Assembly (NCBI GenBank): GCA_907163345.1
Contig: CAJQUN010000435.1
Location: forward strand, 310,001 to 374,000
Source: Haberlea rhodopensis
Taxonomy: Eukaryota; Streptophyta; Magnoliopsida; Lamiales; Gesneriaceae
Direction of reading: 5' to 3'
DNA length: 64,000 bases
Shown here: positions 34,000 through 45,930 of the stretch, in pieces
How positions within the stretch are numbered: position 1 is the first letter of the stretch
How the letters are laid out: every line of letters starts with the position of its first letter
Program-made: the position numbers and the translations under genes
Notes under the pieces: model-generated
Told to the model about the DNA's origin: nothing
Seen by the model: the letters and a program-made list of their open reading frames with translations, nothing else
The model's database searches: none

Positions 34000-35631
34000 A
34001 ACCCCCTAAATTTAAACTTTTGCTAGTCCCGAGCAAAACAACAACAAAAACAAAACAAAAACAAATCAAAACTAAACTGACACGAAAAGACACACAAAAC
34101 AAAGTTGTAAAACATTCCAATTTTGTAGGCCTCAGAAGTATTCAGACATGCATATCACTTTCTCAAGAATTCTCACGTGTGTGTGTGCTACCATTTCCAT
34201 GTAATCATTAAAGCAATCTTAACTCACACAAATCAATAGGACTTTGCAAGGTGTTGGTTCATTTGCATTGTTCATAAACGGATATAGCTTTGACAAACAA
34301 TGAACAAGGCATAAAATCAAGTAGTGAGACGTGTGTGTGGATGTCAATTACATATTCATTACAAGTGTTTCTCGAGAGTCCATAGGCTTACAATTTGTAA
34401 CATTCTCCACTAGTATATTAGATGAATGTGGCTCGGTCAGTAGGTCTTAATAGGCTTGTAATGTAAGGCCTTGGCTCATGGCTACAATAAAAAGATAGGA
34501 ATTTCAAAACAAGAGAGTAAGTCATATTAACCATGTTGCGCACTCTCATCTCAATTTCGATTCCTTCTATTGATGATTCATCATTTTTTTTTTTTTTCAA
34601 TTCACCCTCCTTTCTCATCCGCCTCATCATTCACCTCATTATTTTCTCATTCTTTCCAGCACTTATTTCTTCACCTCTTCAACAAATATATAATTTTTTT
34701 TTTATGCATCCATGCCCTTTTTTCATTATTATCCCCCTTCTATTTTTCAATTAGGAACATGGGGGGATATTTGAAATTTTAAAGTGCAATATGGGTCTTA
34801 CTCACTTGAGGGTAGGAAATAGTGTATAAGCTTTCAACAAGGTGGTAGATGTGGGATTTTGAAATGATGCGAATGGAGGTTATTATGTGCCTAAGCACAC
34901 GCCATTCGATTTTCAACAAGCTCAAAAGGGTAGCTAGGGATAAAAATGATGTATTTGGTGGCTTCAAAGGCTCAAACGAATCAAAAAAATGCCTACATCA
35001 TTCCTAAGCCACATAACATCCGTATTTCGCCTCAAATGGTACTAAAGCAAGTTCTAGACTACTCTCAATTCACAAATAACTTATATGATTTGACCAATGT
35101 GCTCAAATGGTATCTCAAAACCAAGGTGATATAAGAAGCAAATTTGAATGAGATTATAAAATATATTGCAACAATTCAATCCTCATTCTTTTACATTTAA
35201 GCTCTACGGGCTACTATGGCAATTTTCTATGAAAGAATCAAGGCCCAAATTATCAAGAATTGCCTATATCATTTTTGTGTTCGTTCAAATCATCATTGAT
35301 TAATCAAATGGTCATGGTCTCTAGTGCAAGAATATGTGAGAACTCAAGAGCAACATGAAAACATGAAAATTTTAAAATTCTCAACAAGTCAACTCAATTT
35401 TTCATGATTGGCCTCAACTGACTTGTAATACAACTTATGACACTCATAACTCAACAGACTCTAAATCAAGACAAACCAAACAAAATAAGGAAAACAAACA
35501 ACCAAAAGCAACAAAAATCCAAGTAGTTTGAACAGTTCAAAGTACCCCCCTAAACTTAGAAATGTGCATTGTCCTCAATGCATACACATGAAGGAATAAA
35601 TAGAACGATGCACATACCTAAGCGATGACCG
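34000..35631 (-). other. Athila 3' untranslated region
   Basis: AT-rich, with long T runs (34584-34599, 34696-34705). No convincing gene; the short open frames here lack recognisable motifs. It lies between the 3' ORF and its 3' LTR. Confidence 0.65.
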
Positions 35632-36470
35632 TCAGTGGTCATCGTCATCCATATCGTCAGGGGGCGGTTGTGGAAAAGGTGCTGGCTGGAAAGTCGGCGG
35701 CTGTGGAAATGCTCGATGAGGAAACTCCTGAGCGAGGGCCAATGTGAAATCCACGACAAAGTTCATGTAAGTGTCTTGGCGCTGCTGGAACGCCTCTTGG
35801 CGCTGCATGTAAGCCTCATGACTTTGGTAGAAATCAGCCCATTGGTTAGCTTGAGCCGCTACACTTTGCTCCAAATCCGTTAGTCGGTGAACAAGAGTGG
35901 GGAGGTCCGGGAGTGGTTCAGATTCATCCGGTTGTGGCCCACTGGAAGCCTCGGCTTGGCTAGAAGATGGGGGGAGTCGCCTTCGCGAATATCTAGTCAA
36001 CATTATCTGCTTTTGAATTTTCAATCGCTCTTCTTCAGGGCCCCATCGCACCCCCGCATAGTGGCACAGATCAGTAATAAGCATGGGGTGTGGGAAGCCC
36101 AAAGTCGTTGCCCCCCTGCAAGCAAACTCGATCGAAAACTGGAGAAGAAGCCCTAAATCAATAGAGATCCCAGTCACAATAGCGTATAGCAATAAAGCTC
36201 TATCCTTGGTGACATTTGTGGCGTGCAGAGCCGGCTTAAGGTGTGCCTTGATAAAGGCAAACCATAACTTCTCAGGGGCTTTCAGTGCCGAGGCTTGAAA
36301 ATTGACGAATTTGTCTTCATTCATCTTCCAACGGGCATTGGGGCCACACAACCTCAAAATGACTTCATTATAGTCGATGGTTCCGTTAACAAAGGTAGTG
36401 TAATCATCCCCATCCACATCGTGTATCTCAAAAAGTGTGTTGATCGTGTGGCGGTCAAATGCTACCATAT
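35632..36470 (-). pseudogene. Athila 3' ORF, C-terminal part (split by B2)
   Basis: It encodes the larger part of the ORF that Athila elements carry after pol. From memory it fits the family named putative plant transposon protein domain: LWFAFIKAHLKPALHATNV, KDRALLLYAIVTG, FPHPMLITDLCHYAGVRWG. The tail has a Gln-rich helical stretch (QSHEAYMQRQEAFQQRQ) and a Pro/acidic end. No transmembrane segment is evident, so an envelope role is not supported here. B2 inserted upstream, and the 5' part lies at 45202-45522. Counting the duplicated CATAT once, the two parts are in frame (385 codons in total with the stop), with no other lesion, so the insertion is the only visible break. Confidence 0.87.
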
Positions 36471-38945
36471 TGTAAGGACCCCCCGGTGCCCTTAACCCGT
36501 TATTAGTGTATTAAACCACACCATTAGTGCATATAATCATATCATCATGGGGAAAACCATGTGCAAGTGCAACACCGTATGCTACCCAGAAAATTTCTTG
36601 CATTCAATTCACATATTATTCAGATTCCCCATCCAAGATCATTCATATAAAATGCACTCACATAATACACTAACATGCTCTTAGTTCATTTAGCAATTCC
36701 ATAATTAATTGCATGCAACCATAATGAACAGAGAGAAAACGTAGCCCATTTATACATTCCATACACACGTAAAATGTACTCACATAAGAGTACCAATGGA
36801 TAAACGTGTATCTGAGGTATAACATTCTACCGGATACCAGTCCTGGTAGCACCTCCCAAGCACAACTCGATCTCAACACTGGATCTATGTACTTCTTCAA
36901 CCAGCTCTGGTACCTCGATCCTGGAAGTACCTCTATCAACAGCCCGAGCTCGATTCCTAAGCTACTGCTACACCTGTGTTACCTGCCCCAACAGAGACAG
37001 CCCCCACACGGGGTGAGCATACCAATACCACCAATCCAACAATAATAATATTGCAATTCATAATTTACAGAATGTAAATGCCATAATTTAAATGATACTC
37101 CCTGGATGGCAACGCCCTCATCCGGGATCCCCTGTATTGTCCCTGTTCTCAAAATAATCAAACTCATCAAATTCCCAAAGCCAGTTAATCACCACATAGA
37201 TTAACTAATACCGTCCTGTTATGCCAGTTCCATAATCAATATGGTAAAATCATTATATAAAAGACCGTAGCTGTCACATATATCAAATCAATGATTCCAT
37301 GTTCCTATTTCATTGCTCGCTCCACAATAGCGGCATTCTAAACCCCGCGCACGCTCAACAATAGCGGCGTCATAACTGATGGTCGCTCAACGGCGACAGT
37401 ATCCCAAATCATTGCTCGCTCAATAGCAGCACCATATAGTTCCCAATGTGTAATCCATTTGACGCAAATACTATTTACCGTGCATATCGTTATCCATTTA
37501 TAGCAAGTACCATGCCCATGCATTTCAATACCTATTCGATGCAATTACCACGTGCCACATATTTCAATGTCCATATAATGTAATTATCACACACCATGTG
37601 TTCCAATGCCCGTTTAATACAATTATCACATACCATGCATTTTACAGTTGCAATATTATAATAGGTTATGCTCGTACGTCATACGTACCTTAGAATTCCG
37701 TAGTCCATGTCAAGCCTGGCTTGAGTTCCTTGCCCCGAGGAACATGTGCTAAAACACATAAATATTTCACAATTAAACATAGGCATGACATTATGTGTCC
37801 TAGTACGATCACAACACCAAATCGTATCGTCAATCCATGACGATAACCATATTATAAAAGTTCCCGGCTAAGCATGCATAATACCCCAAAAAATATTGTC
37901 GATCCATGACAATTAACCTTTTAAAATAACCCGGGGCGAAGCATGCAAGACACCCAAAAAGAGCCAAGAAACAACAAAAAGGGCACCAACAAACTGGCCA
38001 TCTCGATCGATCGAAATTTCATCTCGATCGATCGAGAACCGCCCTCCGATCGATCGGTCAAAATACCGATCGATCGGTACACTGTTCCAACGCCACAAAA
38101 CACATACTGCCGTGCTCGATCGATCGAAAATGATTTCGGATCGATCGAGCAGCCCTGTAAACGCGAGAAACCTCCATGAATGAGCTCCTTCCAACACCAA
38201 ATCACCTATAACTCAAAACCACTTCAATACACAACATAAAACCAACCAAAAACCATCTAAACACTACAAAACCCAACCCCCCAACACATACAACAATGCT
38301 AGAACAAGATCTACCCCTTGAACCCCAAGATACAACACTAAAACCAACCAAAATACAACAAAACTTTGCTAGGTTGGTAGCTTACCCTTTGAGCTTCAAG
38401 ATTCTAGCAAGAAATCATGAAAATGGCTCTTTTCCAAAGCTTTCTCTATGTTGAGGAACGAAAATGGTGGGTTTGGATGAGGTGATGGTAAGGTCAAGAT
38501 AAGGGTGATAGAATGGGGTGGATGTGATGTAAAGGAGGGGGAATGTTTCTTTTAACATTTTTATAACATGCATCCAATAATTGTATGGTATGAAATTTAT
38601 GTCCAACATGACATTTCAAAACCCCCCATCCAATTATGCATTAAGACTCACATTAGTCATGTTTTAATTAAATAATTAAAACCCACTCCGATCAAATCAT
38701 ACCAATAACCAAAATTCCCAACATGCAACGAATGCATCCCGGATCCCGACTCTCACCAAAAACCCAAATCATAGATTTCCACCAAATTGAGAATACAATT
38801 CCGACCTTTGGATCCAACGATCCAAAATGCCCGATTTAACAAACTCGGGAGACCAAACCACAAATAATTCCTAATTGCCACAATATAAATCCATTAAGGA
38901 TTAATAACCCTCCGGGATTAAGACTAATAATCCCAGGACATCACA
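36471..38945 (-). mobile_element. B2 3' LTR
   Basis: Minus-strand TGTGATGTCC...GGTCCTTACA. It holds GATCGATC palindromes (38001-38152), CGCT/AGCG hairpins (about 37315-37430), and the AG|GTACGT hairpin (37674-37690). Confidence 0.92.
38001..38152. repeat. Six GATCGATC palindromes in the B2 3' LTR
   Basis: Flanks differ in matched pairs: TC...GA, CTC...GAG, CC...GG, ACC...GGT. The other LTR has the identical cluster at 44249-44400. Confidence 0.93.
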
Positions 38946-41520
38946 ATTATCCCCCACTAATAAAAATTTCGTCCTCGAAATTTGCACCGGTGTACTCCAC
39001 GTAACACCAAGGCTACACCAACCAAAATAAAAGCACGACCCCGATTCTGGACCAAATTAGAATCGAATTAACAACTGCGAGAACACCAATCTCGCACCAA
39101 GCTCTAAAATAGAGCAAACGCCAAAATCCACACAAACCCAAAAGATAACAACATACCTCGATGTGAATCGCCCCAGAAGTCAGTTCACCACGATTACAAA
39201 TCAACCAAATCTCCCTTGGTTCTGACATCGATATCATTCCATGATATTCACCACTTGCCCACGATGCTTGACACGCATCGTTATGATGGGAACCACTAGT
39301 ATAAACAGTATACTCACAGAAAAATCCAGTTTCTACTTCCCAGTCCATCTCCTCCAAAGGAGTAGTTGCACCACTTGCAACCCGGACCGGGTTACCCACG
39401 GTCACTGATCCACACAAAAAAAATACATCACCGAGGATGTTTACACCGGTGTGTTCCAAGAAATCATATCTTGGTCCCGACACACTATCAAGACTCTACA
39501 AAGTCTCAAGTTCCATAGGGAACATGCAAAGCAACCAATTGCATTCCTACACACGTGTCAACCATGACACTAAACAAACCCGAATCTCGGCCATCCCTCA
39601 TTTATCCTTGGATCCAACAATCCTAAAATAGGAAGGCTGTCGAATTATCCAACAAGAACCACCATGATTCCAAAACACGTCGATCCCTCCTCAGGGGAAG
39701 TCAAACAACCCTCACGATCATTCATCAGAATGCATCGTGCCATCGAGATTACCGATCCCGAGGTTCCACAATCTCACACCGGAGATCCACCAAACCAAGT
39801 ATACAAACTCGACGTTCAACAATGAACACAATAAGGTTGGCATTCGTATACACACACGGCATACATGCCCATACACCAACACGACATGCATATGCAATGC
39901 AATAGACTCGGGTATCTCCAATCATACCCAAATCCCAAAACCAACTGCCAATCCCCAATCATTCTCGCCCCACGGAGAATAATGGTTGCCAAACCAAAAC
40001 CAAAGGGTGTGATTTCAACATCAACACCACACAACCAAAGCAACGAATCTCCCAAAGGATTCAACCGGTAGGTATATTAGTACCGCCTTTCTCACAACGA
40101 AAGTGTCATGAATCCATGACCCTCCAACCTCGAACCACCGTTTGGAAAACTGGATATATTTATACCAAAACATATCCCGGAACCCTGAAATACACAACTG
40201 GTTAGGGTAGTGCATCAATACTACCATTACCCGATCCAAAATCCGTATACGCCATGTATACACATCCCAACGATGCTCTATACTAATGCCATAGTACTCC
40301 ACAATCGAGCATCTCCCCGAAGACGTCTCCTCAAACGTCTCACCGAGGTAAGAAATCCATTACCCGGTCCAACACCAGTAATGCTTACCATGGCTGATTT
40401 ACAATCAATCCACGACCGATGTAAGCTGTCTCCAAGACAGTACAATCCAAATCTCTTCAAGAGATAAAACCAATATAGTAGTGTCACCCCACTAACTATA
40501 TCTCACAAACCATTGCGACTCCCATTGCACGCCATATGCAAGGATGCTCAACTAGAGCTAACAACGACTTGTTGACACTCACGTTGGTAATACCAACAAA
40601 CTTGAGCTGTCCCAGTATAAGTCCCTCAAAACAATGACGTATAAACGTCTCCGTGAGGTATTCCCTACCTCAAATACCATGCTACATAGAGACTACAAGA
40701 GTCTACCGTAACCCTCATCGTATCACCATACGATTCACCAAACTCGAATCCAACGAGCATTATAATGGCTAACACAAGCACACCAAAGTACTGCAACAAT
40801 ACCTGGTTAGCGATTCGCTGGCCCTAAAGGCTTATACCAACTACCAATGTGACACACGTTCCATCCCGGTATACCATACCGCACCAACCATTAGAGTTGT
40901 GGGTCGTCGCCCAACATATCTCTAAAACACCAAAGCACACTGGACAACCCAGCGTCCATGCTTAATTACCACGCAATCCTAATCCATTAGGACTTATTCC
41001 ACACCTTCACGGTGGGTATAACCATGCTTACTCCTTATCACAATAACAAGCGAGTAGTTTCCTCAATGACTACTCTTACCACCAATCACTTGGCCTTAGC
41101 CATCCCAGCGAGCATACCCAAGGGTATCATTGCTCGACAATTATTTACCTTTATAATACGATGCGGTACACTCACCGGTACAATGCATCAATGCTCCATC
41201 GAGCAAACCTGCTCGGCAAAAGGTCTCGTCAACTAATGACCCAGACTCTACCATGTGCCCACCATCGGCACTCAAACCATACAACCAAATACATAAACAT
41301 GAATGTATTATTCACCAAAACGACGCCAAGCTTCCACATAGACATCCCAAATAACATCGTCAAACATATGACGGTACCTGTCGATACACGACACTCATAA
41401 TCTCATCGCCAAACACATGACGGTACATGTTGATACACGACTTCCATAATCTCATCGTCAAACACATGACGGTAAATAACAACACATCATATTCACAATA
41501 CTGATAACAAAAGTAATATG

Positions 41521-42460
41521 CCATACCTCATCGTTATCAAGATAGCGGAATACCTGTATCCATCGTCCACCAACGGTACATAAGTAGCATCCATTGCTCG
41601 TAGGCGGCGTAATCCAGTGCTACCCACGTAGCGGTATAACCCATCGCTATAGAATCAGCGGCATGATCCTCCAGCCATAAAGTCAGCGGCATGAAACATC
41701 GCTATAGATATCCGGCGGTATGAACCATCGCCATAGATGTAGCGGAATGTACCATCGCTATATGATACCTGGCGGCAAGAACCATCGCCAATAGATGTAG
41801 CGGAAAGACCCGTCGCTATATAATACCTGGCGGCAAGAACCATCGCCAATAGATGTAGCGGAAAGACCCATCGCTAAGAATACCCGGCGGCATAAACCAT
41901 CGCCAATAGACTAGCGGAATGAACCATCGCTAAGAATACCCGGCGGCATAAACCATCGCCAATAGACTAGCGGAATGAACCATCGCTAAGAATACTCGGC
42001 GGCATAAACCATCGCCAATAGACTAGCGGAATGAACCATCGCTAAGAATACCCGGCGGCATAAACCATCGCCAATAGACTAGCGGAATGAACCATCGCTA
42101 AGAATATGACAGCGGTCGTGTTCTTCGCTTCATATGAGCGGCAAATACCTTCATCGCTACCTCGCTTCGACATACCAGCGGCAAATAATATCCCTCGCTA
42201 TAATATGACAGCGGCCGTGTTCTTCGCTTCATATCAGCGGCAAATATTCTCTCATCGCTACGGTATGACAGCGGCACCATTACTCCTCGTTTTAATCATG
42301 ACATCGGAAATACCCCTCGCTTTACATGACAGCGGAAATACCCCTCGCTAAGATATGATAGCGGTCGTGTTCTTCGCTTCATATCAGCGGCAAGTATTCA
42401 CATCGCTACGCCATGGAGCGGCAAGTATTCACATCGCTACGCCATGCATGCAACCGTAAT
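41521..42460. repeat. B2 leader array of TAGCG...CGCTA and GGCG...CGCC units
   Basis: From 41912 a 56-bp unit is repeated about 3.5 times (41912, 41968 and on). Each unit has one TAGCG-GAATGAACCAT-CGCTA and one GGCG-GCATAAACCAT-CGCC. Outside this core the same motifs alternate less regularly. Confidence 0.92.
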
Positions 42461-42703
42461 GCATAACCCGTATTCCAATAATTGTTTCGGCACGACAGCG
42501 GCATCATCGCTTCGACGTGCATGCTACCGTAATGTATAATCCATGTTTCATAAGACCCTGCAACCACTATGGTTAACAATAACATATTCCAATTATGAAC
42601 ACATATCATAAATGCACATAAGCAACCATCATGCATAAGTATGTGCTTCTCATTCCCATTAACATGTTCCTAGGCCTTCAACAGCCCCAAAGAGCTAACC
42701 ACT

Positions 42704-42715
42704 GCTCTGATACCA
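42704..42715 (-). other. Primer binding site of B2
   Basis: TGGTATCAGAGC on the minus strand, four bases from the 5' LTR. Confidence 0.9.
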
Positions 42716-42719
42716 CTAA

Positions 42720-45201
42720 TGTAAGGACCCCCCGTGCCCTTAACCCGTTATTAGTGTATTAAACCACACCATTAGTGCATATAATCATATCATCATGGGG
42801 AAAACCATGTGCAAGTGCAACACCGTATGCTACCCAGAAAATTTCTTGCATTCAATTCACATATTATTCAGATTCCCCATCCAAGATCATTCATATAACA
42901 TGCACTCACATAATACACTAACATGCTCTTAGTTCATTTAGCAATTCCATAATTAATTGCATGCAACCATAATGAACAGAGAGAAAACGTAGCCCATTTA
43001 TACATTCCATACACACGTAAAATGTACTCACATAAGAGTACCAATGGATAAACGTGTATCTGAGGTATAACATTCTACCGGATACCAGTCCTGGTAGCAC
43101 CTCCCAAGCACAACTCGATCTCAACACTGGATCTATGTACTTCTTCAACCAGCTCTGGTACCTCGATCCTGGAAGTACCTCTATCAACAGCCCGAGCTCG
43201 ATTCCTAAGCTACTGCTACACCTGTGTTACCTGCCCCAACAGAGACAGCCCCCACACGGGGTGAGCATACCAATACCACCAATCCAACAATAATAATATT
43301 GCAATTCATAATTTACAGAATGTAAATGCCATAATTTAAATGATACTCCCTGGATGGCAACGCCCTCATCCGGGATCCCCTGTATTGTCCCTGTTCTCAA
43401 AATAATCAAACTCATCAAATTCCCAAAGCCAGTTAATCACCACATAGATTAACTAATACCGTCCTGTTATACCAGTTCCATAATCAATATGGTAAAATCA
43501 TTATATAAAAGACCGTAGCTGTCACATATATCAAATCAATGATTCCATGTTCCTATTTCATTGCTCGCTCCACAATAGCGGCATTCTAAACCCCGCGCAC
43601 GCTCAACAATAGCGGCGTCATAACCGATGGTCTCTCAACGGCGACAGTATCCCAAATCATTGCTCGCTCAATAGCAGCACCATATAGTTCCCAATGTGTA
43701 ATCCATTTGACGCAAATACTATTTACCGTGCATATCGTTATCCATTTATAGCAAGTACCATGCCCATGCATTTCAATACCTATTCGATGCAATTACCACG
43801 TGCCACATATTTCAATGTCCATATAATGTAATTATCACACACCATGTGTTCCAATGCCCGTTTAATACAATTATCACATACCATGCATTTTACAGTTGCA
43901 ATATTATAATAGGTTATGCTCGTACGTCATACGTACCTTAGAATTCCGTAGTCCATGTCAAGCCTGGCTTGAGTTCCTTGCCCCGAGGAACATGTGCTAA
44001 AACACATAAATATTTCACAATTAAACATAGGCATGACATTACGTGTCCTAGTACGATCACAACACCAAATCGTATCGTCAATCCATGACGATAACCATAT
44101 TATAAAAGTTCCCGGCTAAGCATGCATAATACCCCAAAAAATATTGTCGATCCATGACAATTAACCTTTTAAAATAACCCGGGGCGAAGCATGCAAGACA
44201 CCCAAAAAGAGCCAAGAAACAACAAAAAGGGCACCAACAAACTGGCCATCTCGATCGATCGAAATTTCATCTCGATCGATCGAGAACCGCCCTCCGATCG
44301 ATCGGTCAAAATACCGATCGATCGGTACACTGTTCCAACGCCACAAAACACATACTGCCGTGCTCGATCGATCGAAAATGATTTCGGATCGATCGAGCAG
44401 CCCTGTAAACGCGAGAAACCTCCATGAATGAGCTCCTTCCAACACCAAATCACCTATAACTCAAAACCACTTCAATACACAACATAAAACCAACCAAAAA
44501 CCATCTAAACACTACAAAACCCAACCCCCCAACACATACAACAATGCTAGAACAAGATCTACCCCTTGAACCCCAAGATACAACACTAAAACCAACCAAA
44601 ATACAACAAAACTTTGCTAGGTTGGTAGCTTACCCTTTGAGCTTCAAGATTCTAGCAAGAAATCATGAAAATGGCTCTTTTCCAAAGCTTTCTCCTTCCT
44701 TTCATGTTGAGGAACGAAAATGGTGGGTTTGGATGAGGTGATGGTAAGGTCAAGATAAGGGTGATAGAATGGGGTGGATGTGATGTAAAGGAGGGGGAAT
44801 GTTTCTTTTAACATTTTTATAACATGCATCCAATAATTGTATGGTATGAAATTTATGTCCAACATGACATTTCAAAACCCCCCATCCAATTATGCATTAA
44901 GACTCACATTAGTCATGTTTTAATTAAATAATTAAAACCCACTCCGATCAAATCATACCAATAACCAAAATTCCCAACATGCAACGAATGCATCCCGGAT
45001 CCCGACTCTCACCAAAAACCCAAATCATAGATTTCCACCAAATTGAGAATACAATTCCGACCTTTGGATCCAACGATCCAAAATGCCCGATTTAACAAAC
45101 TCGGGAGACCAAACCACAAATAATTCCTAATTGCCACAATATAAATCCATTAAGGATTAATAACCCTCCGGGATTAAGACTAATAATCCCAGGACATCAC
45201 A
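42720..45201 (-). mobile_element. B2 5' LTR
   Basis: Almost identical to 36471-38945. It contains the palindrome cluster at 44249-44400 and the AG|GTACGT hairpin at 43922-43938. The main difference seen is a short indel near 44693. Confidence 0.92.
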
Positions 45202-45522
45202 CATATGTCCCCTAACCAAGACCTTATACTCTTCATGGCGCACAGAGAGGTTGGCATAGAATTCCCGGACGACCGGTTGCACGGCATCATTAGGCTCCTT
45301 TATAAATTCACCCCACCCACGAGCAAGTGCATTTTGGATGATGGGGTGTCGGGGCTCCGCTAAATCAAACCCACGCTCGCTTATCCAAGGCCGAGCTAAT
45401 TCCTTCTTATAATTGGCCTCAGCATTTTCGTTCCAGAATTTGTGGGCGTCAAACGACCCCGATGAAGCGGCGGGTGCTTTCCCTTTGGATGTGCTCCCCT
45501 TTGGTTTCTTGTTGGGTGCCAT
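45202..45522 (-). pseudogene. Athila 3' ORF, N-terminal part (split by B2)
   Basis: Start ATG is 45520-45522 (minus). It begins MAPNKKPKGSTSKGKAPAAS, a basic Ser/Ala-rich stretch, then DAHKFWNENAEANYKKELA and ARGWGEFIKEP. It is cut at the CATAT target site, and the rest is at 35632-36470. The plus-strand relative at 32322 has a stop where this copy has Trp. Confidence 0.87.
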
Positions 45523-45930
45523 CGATAATTCCAATAAACCAACACAACAATAACCCAATTTGGCTAAGGCACTCCCACAACAACACTCCAATATCACAAT
45601 TCACCAGAATTCTCACCCCAATTCAACTTCACAACAATAAGCACATGCACTTCAACTCCAATCTATATATATCACACAATATTGCCACCTTGCTTGCACA
45701 ATCTCAATAATCATGAAGGATTAAGACTTACCAACCCTTAGATGAAGAATTTTCGATTTGGTTGGCTAAGCAAGACCACTTTGTTGCAACCCCCTAAACT
45801 TGCTTCCTTGCACCAATAGACTCCAAAAACCTGCAATTAATAGATAAAAATATGGACTTTAGAGGTGTGATAGCTTAATTAAGAGAGATTGAGGAGAAAA
45901 AATTGGAATTGAAAAATTGAGGGGAAGAGG
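45523..45930 (-). other. Region upstream of the Athila 3' ORF
   Basis: No gene is seen. It matches 31900-32321 in reverse orientation. It is cut at 45931 by the plus-strand B3 LTR. Confidence 0.7.

Larger units (their letters stand above)
38946..42719 (-). mobile_element. B2 interior: non-coding, dense in short inverted repeats
   Basis: Next to the 3' LTR are a purine tract (minus, TAGTGGGGGATAAT) and the hairpin 38964-38983. No frame shows gag, RT or integrase motifs; the longest (39013-39483, minus, 156 codons) is not recognisable. Much of 39300-41300 is a succession of short hairpins, for example AACCCG-GAC-CGGGTT, GTGTCA-ACCA-TGACAC, GTTGGT-AAT-ACCAAC, TGAGGTA-TTCCC-TACCTCA, AGACT-ACAAG-AGTCT, CGGTAT-ACC-ATACCG and GAGTAGT...ACTACTC. 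B4 (57722-61168) has the same region, diverged but alignable. Confidence 0.8.
36471..45201 (-). mobile_element. Complete non-autonomous element B2 (8731 bp)
   Basis: Two LTRs (36471-38945, 42720-45201) flank a 3774-bp interior, and the target repeat CATAT is perfect (36466-36470, 45202-45206). By eye the LTRs differ by about five substitutions and one small indel in 2.48 kb, which indicates very recent movement. Polypurine tract and primer binding site are intact, but no gag or pol can be recognised. Ends and primer site resemble the chromoviruses, whose proteins it may use. Confidence 0.93.

Noticed and set aside
34000..35631. Host gene in the Athila 3' region
   Set aside because: Only short frames without motifs; low complexity and AT-rich; position fits an untranslated region.
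39013..39483. Minus-strand frame of 156 codons in the B2 interior
   Set aside because: No recognisable motif; the matching part of B4 (57830-58153) keeps only parts in shifted frames, so selection for protein is unlikely.
41521..42460. CRISPR-like array
   Set aside because: Repeat and spacer lengths vary, spacers are themselves similar, the genome is a plant and the array is in a retrotransposon leader.
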